A stretch of DNA of 12,020 bases from Nitrospira sp. (GTDB lineage Bacteria > Nitrospirota > Nitrospiria > Nitrospirales > Nitrospiraceae), in assembly GCA_030456405.1 (NCBI GenBank), contig JAKDNQ010000050.1:1-12020 (forward strand). Direction: 5' to 3'. Under the pieces are notes generated by a model. The model did no database searches. It saw only the letters and a program-made list of their open reading frames with translations, and was not told where the DNA came from. Below are positions 7,542-12,020 of the stretch, piece by piece. The first letter of the stretch is position 1; the number at the start of each line of letters is the position of its first letter. Both the position numbers and the translations under genes were made by a program.

Positions 7542-8200
7542 CAAAGACTTTTCCTGTATTCTTTGATAGCATCCTGAACTTTGTCGAACCAGTGCGCCTT
7601 TCCCTCGTGGAGCCAAATACCTGCCGTACAAAATTCCCTCAATGTGCTCTCCCCATGAGAGACCATGATGAGACCGGCACGATCGGCAAGCTTCCTAAAT
7701 GCTCCGGAAGCTTTTTTCTTGAACGCAGCATCGCCGGTGGACGTGACTTCGTCCGAAATATACACATCGAAATCTACCGCCAGGGAGATCCCGAATTGCA
7801 GCCGCGATTTCATGCCGGTCGAATAGGTTTTGACCGGCTCGTCAAACGCCTCGCCCAATTCGGCAAAGTCCTCGATCTCTGCCAAGCGCTCATGGATGTC
7901 CTCTTCATGGCCGTAAATACGGCAGACGAACCGTGAGTTCTGCCGTCCCGTCAGAGAACCTTGCAAGCCGCCTCCGAAGCCCATCGGCCAGGAGACACGA
8001 CACCGGCGTTCGATCCGTCCCCGAGTCGGAATGTCAACGCCACCGATCAGCCGCAACAAGGTGGACTTCCCCGCTCCATTGCGCCCCACTAATCCCACGT
8101 TCACTTTCTGCGGCATGGTGAAGCTGACGCCTTGCAACACCCATTTGCCGACCCCCAGATCGGTGTGGTAACGCTTGTACACGTCGTCGACAATGATCAT
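7541..8200 (-). CDS. kpsT: Capsule polysaccharide ABC transporter ATPase, KpsT
   Basis: KpsT is the ATP-hydrolysing subunit of the exporter that drives polysaccharide across the inner membrane with KpsM. The 219-residue length is normal for KpsT. Walker A is GRNGAGKST at residues 39-47 and the Q-loop region is FGGGLQGSLTG near 75-85. The signature is the YSTGM variant (126-130) usual for capsule exporters instead of LSGGQ. Walker B is DVYISDEV with Asp150-Glu151, the D-loop is near GDAAF, and the switch His is in MVSHG at 182. The Ser just before the Walker B Asp and the Gly after the switch His are less usual than the hydrophobic and Ser residues mostly found there. All catalytic residues are present. 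The ATG overlaps the kpsM stop as ATGA, and the stop shares a base with the kpsE ATG. Confidence 0.96.
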   Translation of the reverse strand: MIIVDDVYKRYHTDLGVGKWVLQGVSFTMPQKVNVGLVGRNGAGKSTLLRLIGGVDIPTRGRIERRCRVSWPMGFGGGLQGSLTGRQNSRFVCRIYGHEEDIHERLAEIEDFAELGEAFDEPVKTYSTGMKSRLQFGISLAVDFDVYISDEVTSTGDAAFKKKASGAFRKLADRAGLIMVSHGESTLREFCTAGIWLHEGKAHWFDKVQDAIKEYRKSL

Positions 8201-8979
8201 TGTTCCACAATCCTATGCACAAATCGCACATGGAGTGCCAATCCGAGGCAGATCGTCACCATGGCAAATCCCGTGATGTATGCCGCGCTCACGCCGGAAA
8301 TGGTGTGGTATTGATAGGGGGAGAAATATCCCCCTCGAATCAGCTCGATCCCGTGGACCAATGGGTTCAGCAAAAACACGTCTTGATACGCAGCCGGCAC
8401 CACAGCTGCGGGATACATGACGGCGGACAGGAAATAGAGCGGACGAAAAACCATTGCGGACAGTTTACCCAACTCGGGAATCAATTCTGAAATCACTGAC
8501 AATATAAGCCCCATCCCTACCCCGACAAGCCAAAGAGTCCCAACAGCCAGGAAAACCTGCAACACATCGTAGGGCATCACATTGTAACCCAGCAGACCAA
8601 GCCCCGTCAGCAGAACCAATACGCTGATGATAACCAGTGCAGCTTCTAATGCCGCGCGCACCAGGACCGTATCGATTGGAAGCACTTGCCTGTAGGTAAA
8701 GAGCGCGGCATTGGCACTGATGGCATCTTTACATCGCATCGCAGTGTTTTGAGCGATAAGAAAGCCGAGAACCCCCGTGGTGATAAACAGAGCGCCATCG
8801 ATCCCCGGCAGCAGGATTTGCCGCACTGTTTCGAATAGGACACTTAAGAATACCAGGTGCACAACTGGCTCCAAGAGAATCCAGAGCCAGGCAGCACGGC
8901 CCGTGGAAAGACGCGAAACTGCCTCCCGCAGAAAGAGCGCCTTCCAAACAGTCCATGTGATGTTGCCTGAAGAACGCAT
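8197..8979 (-). CDS. kpsM: Capsule polysaccharide ABC transporter permease, KpsM
   Basis: KpsM forms the membrane channel of the capsule exporter (ABC-2 permease family). From ATG 8979 the product has 260 residues, typical for KpsM. It starts with a short cytoplasmic helix (TVWKALFLREAVSRLSTGR, the amphipathic N-terminal segment of the family). About six hydrophobic segments follow, for example WLWILLEPVVHLVFL, FITTGVLGFLIAQ, ALEAALVIISVLVLLTGL, VFLAVGTLWLVGVGMGLIL, PLYFLSAVMYPAAVVP and AYITGFAMVTICLGLAL. The family features LFLREA, FRPLYFLSAVMYP and NPLVHGIELIRGGYF are all seen. A TTG directly before the ATG (8982) could also start translation. No strong Shine-Dalgarno is visible; the kpsS-like stop is 17 bases upstream, so re-initiation by coupling is likely. 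Confidence 0.95.
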   Translation of the reverse strand: MRSSGNITWTVWKALFLREAVSRLSTGRAAWLWILLEPVVHLVFLSVLFETVRQILLPGIDGALFITTGVLGFLIAQNTAMRCKDAISANAALFTYRQVLPIDTVLVRAALEAALVIISVLVLLTGLGLLGYNVMPYDVLQVFLAVGTLWLVGVGMGLILSVISELIPELGKLSAMVFRPLYFLSAVMYPAAVVPAAYQDVFLLNPLVHGIELIRGGYFSPYQYHTISGVSAAYITGFAMVTICLGLALHVRFVHRIVEQ

Positions 8980-8996
8980 CAATAAGTTCGAACGTT

Positions 8997-10322
8997 CTAT
9001 GGATTTGTCACGAACGTGGGGACTTTGTCGGTCGCTCGCCTGCCTGACTTTTCCTTACTTCCCACTTCCCGAGCGACGCTGGGTTCGGCTCGCTGTGCGC
9101 ATTCAAGCGGATACTTCCACACTACACCGGAATGTGACCCTGCCATCGGCAATCGCTTATAGACACTTCCATTTAATTGAGTGTGCGCGATCAGATAGGA
9201 ATGAAATCCATAAATCACTCGCCTATTGGGTTTATGATCTTGCGCTTTCGTCCAGAACTCGCTCAATAGTCCTGAAAAGCTCATGCCCGGCAGGTCGTAT
9301 ATCGCTCGACCGCATACCTTCACCGGTGCACCATGAAGAAGGGCTGAAAGCCCCACTGTGCTATTCACTACTACTACCCCAATAGTGTGGTCCAACACCC
9401 TCGGCAAATGCAAATCGTGCACATACAACAAGCGCCCCTTTAAATTATAGTTCTCCTCTAACTGCTCACAGAGACGGGTGTAATCGCAATAGGCCCGGTC
9501 CATGGGATGATGTTTGATCACCAGACATGTCTCTGAGGGGGCATTCTTTGCAAAGTTTGACACAACGTATCTGACAAATTCATCCACGCTCGCGAAGTCG
9601 GAATGCATGCGCATCTGGGAATCGTAATGGACTTGCAAGGGCACAAGAAAAAACCGACCGGAGTGCTCTTTTTCCAATCCTCGCCGAACCGCACGTTCCT
9701 TCACATGGTAATAATATTTGCGCCAGAGACCTCGTACCCAGGGATAGGCTTCGCGAACCGCCAACCGTCGGTGATGTTGGTAGTGAGGAAACATGGGTCT
9801 CAGAAAAGAACTCGCTATGTAGTACAAGATAGCCCAGAGCGCGGCATGCCAGAACACATTTCCGACCGGAAGCGGCTTTGCTGGTTTGGTCGCTGCGAAG
9901 CTCTGATAAAAATCGGCCGATCGAGGGACCCTGGAATAGTTGTTAATTCCTGACCGTTCCAACGTAATATAGTCGGGACGCACATAGCCCGCTTCAAACA
10001 CTCCAATTTCAATCCCCAAGCGCTCGGCCTGTTCCCGTACGCACAGATGGACCGGCCGGCAGTCTCCATACATCAAGACCACATCGATCTTCTGTTCGAC
10101 GAGAACCTGCGCCAAATAGTTTGGCCAGTCTTCCAACCGACCGCGATAGAGCACCGACCGTTTAGGGTAAAACAGCCAATCTCCGCCATGGAAGTTGATC
10201 TTGCTGACCCGCGCTCCATTCTCTTCCAGATCGCGAGCCAGATGCCTAAAAAATGGCCCCAACGGTCCCTGCAAGAGTAGCACATGCTTGCCGGGAAATG
10301 AATCGATTCCCTGCCTTACCAT
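8997..10322 (-). CDS. kpsS: Capsule polysaccharide Kdo-transferase, KpsS-like
   Basis: KpsS belongs to the capsule-synthesis glycosyltransferases that start the poly-Kdo linker on lyso-phosphatidylglycerol, the lipid anchor of ABC-exported capsules. The 441 residues carry the KpsS pattern: LLLQGPLGPFFRHLARDLE at about 15-33, KINFHGGDWLFYP at about 41-53 and MYGDCRPVH near 84-92. Next come FEAGYVRPDYITLE at about 109-122, PLQVHYDSQMRMHSDF at about 228-243 and KHHPMDRAY at about 270-278. NSTVGLSALLHGAPVKVCG follows at about 320-338, with HTQLNGSVYKRL near 380-391. About 50 basic, less conserved residues follow the last motif. I chose ATG 10322 because GAAGGGG sits 9 bases upstream; a TTG at 10346 keeps the frame open but lies before that site. 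It is the first gene of the operon. No KpsC or Kdo-supply gene is in this window. Confidence 0.9.
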   Translation of the reverse strand: MVRQGIDSFPGKHVLLLQGPLGPFFRHLARDLEENGARVSKINFHGGDWLFYPKRSVLYRGRLEDWPNYLAQVLVEQKIDVVLMYGDCRPVHLCVREQAERLGIEIGVFEAGYVRPDYITLERSGINNYSRVPRSADFYQSFAATKPAKPLPVGNVFWHAALWAILYYIASSFLRPMFPHYQHHRRLAVREAYPWVRGLWRKYYYHVKERAVRRGLEKEHSGRFFLVPLQVHYDSQMRMHSDFASVDEFVRYVVSNFAKNAPSETCLVIKHHPMDRAYCDYTRLCEQLEENYNLKGRLLYVHDLHLPRVLDHTIGVVVVNSTVGLSALLHGAPVKVCGRAIYDLPGMSFSGLLSEFWTKAQDHKPNRRVIYGFHSYLIAHTQLNGSVYKRLPMAGSHSGVVWKYPLECAQRAEPSVAREVGSKEKSGRRATDKVPTFVTNP

Positions 10323-10331
10323 AACAAGGGT

Positions 10332-10338
10332 CCCCTTC
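10332..10338 (-). promoter_or_regulatory. Ribosome-binding site of the kpsS-like gene
   Basis: GAAGGGG lies 9 bases before the ATG at 10322 and decides this start over the upstream TTG at 10346. Confidence 0.55.
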
Positions 10339-10613
10339 TCTGGCAAAGAACAACATCATGTATTTAGATGATTTCCGCCCTTGCTCTCATCGCACCATCT
10401 GCGCGATACAAATCGTGACCGCCGCTCTGACAATCTGTTTCCCTTGAACGATTTCTCATTCGGCATGAGACTCCCCCCAGCAGACTACTCCGCCGAAGCA
10501 GCCACTGAAGCGCGTTGATACCACGGGGCACACAATAGGAGCAAACCGTTGAGGCATCAATACCCTCTTTAGTAGGGGGAGAGGATTGCTGGCTACAGGT
10601 GTCTTACAGTCCA
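10339..10613 (-). other. Leader region of the capsule operon, probable promoter area
   Basis: No gene is supported in this stretch of about 275 bases upstream of the first capsule gene. It is AT-richer just before the gene (CATCTAAATACATGATG, about 10353-10369), where TAAATA could act as a -10-like element, but I cannot pair it with a convincing -35 box. I found no clear sigma-54 GG-N10-GC pattern. A GC-rich block CCCCCTACTAAAGAGGG (about 10563-10579) stands out further upstream and may be regulatory. The operon promoter probably lies here because all genes downstream are packed without space for one. Confidence 0.4.
10454..10470. repeat. Short inverted repeat in the operon leader
   Basis: TCTCAT-TCGGC-ATGAGA is a perfect 6-bp inverted repeat with a 5-base centre. 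It lies about 130 bases upstream of the first capsule gene. It could be an operator half-site pair or a small RNA hairpin; it lacks a T-run, so it is not a terminator. A repeat of this length can arise by chance. Confidence 0.3.
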
Positions 10614-10808
10614 CTAGGAGTCTGTCCGACATTGCCTTCGTGACAAGGCGAAGGAGGCGCGATCAGATGCAAGACCGTAGGCCGGGAAAAACCAGAAGTG
10701 TATCCACTGGAATACGAATACATTGATGATTTTTTTCGGGCCGAGGACGACCCAGATGGTTGCGGATCGTTCGCCGCAGTAGAAGGTTACTATCGGACAG
10801 GCTCCTAG
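10614..10808. mobile_element. MITE-like element with 187-bp core between CTAG repeats
   Basis: The left end reads GAGTCTGTCCGACA from 10618. The right end, read inward on the other strand from 10804, is GAGCCTGTCCGATA; 12 of 14 bases match. Both ends are flanked by CTAG (10614-10617 and 10805-10808), which fits a 4-bp target duplication of the CTAR/YTAR type known for IS5-family elements. The 187-bp core is too short for a transposase. A 65-codon frame crosses it but resembles nothing I know. It is therefore most likely a non-autonomous derivative moved in trans by an IS5-like transposase. A 6-bp internal hairpin CCTTCG/CGAAGG lies at 10635-10654. The IS5 link is inferred from end type and target only. 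Confidence 0.7.
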
Positions 10809-10854
10809 CATAGCCGAATGCTCTTCCTCCGAAACCTATCATGTTTCACTGGGC

Positions 10855-11895
10855 GGCTTCAAGTTCCACGTGTACCGGATGAATAATGGCGCAGGAGCGC
10901 ATAGACTTCCAGGAGCGTGGCGAAGTTCAGACATTTTGTGGGGCGCGTGTTCAGACGATGGGCGATAGCGTTCAGCTCACGCTGCATGTACTCCGATAAG
11001 TCGGTACCCTTTAGACAAGTACTGGCGCAACAGCGCGTTGGTGTTCTCGTTGGTGTCGCGTTGCCACGGGCTGTACGGATCGGCAAAGAAGATCTGGATT
11101 GCGAGTCGCTGGGCCAATCGCTCGTGGTCGGCCATCTCTTTCTCTCGATCGTAGGTCAAGGTCTTCCGCAGCAGTGCAGACACGTGCCGGAGTTTCTTAG
11201 TGAATCCCTGTCAGGTGCTCGTCGCATCCGGCCCCGCTATCCGGGTCAAGAGAACCAGGCGTGTGGTTCTCTCCACCAGGGTGCCGACGGCCGAGCCATT
11301 GCGGGCTCCCTTGATGAGGTCGCCTTCCCAATGGCCAGGGACGGTGCGGATGGTCACTTCGGCGGGGCGCCTGGCCATGGGCGTCATGTGGAGGATCTGG
11401 CCGCGTCGATCGGTCCTGCGCGCTTGACGTAGTGCGGCCAGCAGCTCGCTCCGCAGGGTGCCGCGAGGCAGGACATACAGGCCCGCGTAGATGGTCTCGG
11501 TCGAAAGCTGTTTCCCATGTCGTCAGGATATGCACGTCGAAGGTGCCCGGCCATCTGCTCGGGCGAGCTACCCTCGGCCAGATGCGCCCTCACGTACCGC
11601 CAGAGCCAGGGATCCAGAAGTTTGCGCAGCCGCCGTAGCTGACGGATCCGGGCTGCCGTCAGGATCTGCGCCGTGCAGGCCCGATAAGGCGCGCGCGACG
11701 TTGCGGGCCAACTCACAGCTCATGGTGCTGGGGGCACGCCCCAACACCGACGCCATAGTCCGCAACGAACAGCCATGGGCCAGGCCCAGACTCAAGGTCT
11801 CACGGTCTTCGGCATCCATATGGCGATAGGATCTCTTTGACATGGCAACACCATAGCCCATAGAGCCTGTAGTGTCGCACTTGGAGTTAGAAATC
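10855..11895 (-). mobile_element. Remnant IS30-family insertion sequence
   Basis: The element is defined by a decayed IS30 transposase gene (10859-11843) filling nearly its whole length. Possible imperfect terminal inverted repeats flank it. CACTTGGAGTTAGAAATC at 11878-11895 matches the reverse complement of 10855-10872 (CACGTGGAACTTGAAGCC) at 12 of 18 bases. The exact ends and a target duplication cannot be fixed from this copy. About 1.04 kb is a normal IS30 size. It separates the capsule operon and MITE from whatever lies to the right and probably no longer moves by itself. Confidence 0.65.
10859..11843 (-). pseudogene. IS30-family transposase, multiply broken
   Basis: The DDE-type IS30 transposase is reassembled from several frames. 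The N-terminal helix-turn-helix part starts at ATG 11843 (MSKRSYRHMDAEDRETL, MASVLGRAPSTMSCELARN). The frame changes near 11690-11705 and continues as RAPYRACTAQ, LLDPWLWRYVRAHL and SPEQMAGHLRRAYPDDMG. A base is lost near 11511-11518, after which KQLSTETIYAGLYVLPRGTL, VPGHWEGDLIKGARNGSAVG and TLVERTTRLVLL are read. An in-frame TGA lies at 11211-11213. Beyond it are GFTKKLRHV, LTYDREKEM, FFADPYSPWQRDTNENTN, and a further frame change at 11006-11014 leading to KGTDLSEYMQRELNAIAHRLN and the stop at 10859. The three catalytic positions (Asp in EGDLIKG, Asp in TYDR, Glu in TNEN) are still readable. The reconstructed length of about 328 residues is normal for the family. Confidence 0.93.
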
Positions 11896-11958
11896 AAGCT
11901 GGTTACGATCATGTCTTGTGGGTCGCTGAGCCTGCCGCAAAGCGTCGCATAGTTTGAC

Positions 11959-12014
11959 GCTCCCTTCCGCATTCTGTAGAATGCCCCTGTGAGTGTGTCA
12001 GCTCCCTTCTGCAT
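11959..12014. repeat. Pair of short direct repeats at the right edge
   Basis: GCTCCCTTCCGCAT (11959-11972) and GCTCCCTTCTGCAT (12001-12014) differ at one base and start 42 bases apart. Each is preceded by a TGAC or TGTCA-like sequence. Repeated short motifs of this kind occur at the ends of IS21-family elements, so an IS end may begin here and run out of the window, but that is only a suggestion. ATTCTGTAGAAT between them is a near-palindrome. No gene is supported in 11896-12020. Confidence 0.4.
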
Positions 12015-12020
12015 CAGGAA

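Noticed and set aside
10456..10557. 33-codon minus-strand frame with GAGGG before its ATG, in the operon leader
   Set aside because: Too short, no similarity known to me, and overlapping the inverted repeat; not enough support for a leader peptide.
11197..11535. 112-codon minus-strand frame inside the IS30 region
   Set aside because: An off-frame reading of the transposase; the IS30 motifs GHWEGDLIKG and LVERTTRLV lie in a neighbouring frame.
10859..11843. Programmed frameshifting in the IS30 transposase
   Set aside because: IS30 elements normally have a single frame. At least three shifts at non-slippery sites plus an in-frame TGA indicate decay or error, not recoding.
1..12020. CRISPR array, tRNA, rRNA, toxin-antitoxin or defence system
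   Set aside because: I saw no regularly spaced repeats, no tRNA or rRNA-like sequence and no defence-type gene; almost all space is taken by capsule genes and IS remnants.

Overview
The window is an ABC-transporter-dependent (group 2/3-like) capsule or surface-polysaccharide locus from a Gram-negative bacterium. Every gene I can support lies on the minus strand, so the locus is transcribed from right to left. The organism is moderately GC-rich. The sequence alone does not fix the taxon; a Nitrospira-like or other environmental Gram-negative lineage is a guess from the general look of the proteins.

Right flank (about 10323-12020): a mobile-element graveyard. It holds a decayed IS30-family transposase (10859-11843, at least three frameshifts plus one in-frame stop), a 187-bp MITE-like element with GAG(T/C)CTGTCCGA terminal inverted repeats between two CTAG copies (10614-10808), and short direct repeats at the far right edge. 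A leader of about 290 bp (10323-10613) separates the MITE from the first capsule gene and is the likely place for the operon promoter.

Core (1735-10322): eight intact, tightly packed genes with 4-base or 1-base overlaps or gaps of at most 40 bases. In transcription order they are a KpsS-like capsule Kdo-transferase, KpsM (ABC permease), KpsT (ABC ATPase), KpsE (inner-membrane/periplasmic adaptor), KpsD (outer-membrane polysaccharide export), then RfbB, RfbD and RfbA of dTDP-L-rhamnose synthesis. Together they would build a lipid-linked Kdo primer, supply activated rhamnose and carry a finished, rhamnose-containing polymer to the cell surface.

Left part (1-1653): the fourth rhamnose gene, rfbC, is complete in content but broken by two frameshifts. 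After it comes a PAPS-dependent-type sulfotransferase gene broken by at least two frameshifts and running off the window. If functional they would complete dTDP-rhamnose synthesis and sulfate a glycan; as written neither gives a full protein.

The most notable pattern is that about 8.6 kb of the core has no frame disruption while both flanks are full of them. That means either real decay at the edges of the locus or uneven sequence quality. I see no clearly new biological system; the architecture is a known type, and the points of interest are the broken genes, the MITE and the suggestion of a sulfated rhamnose-containing capsule.
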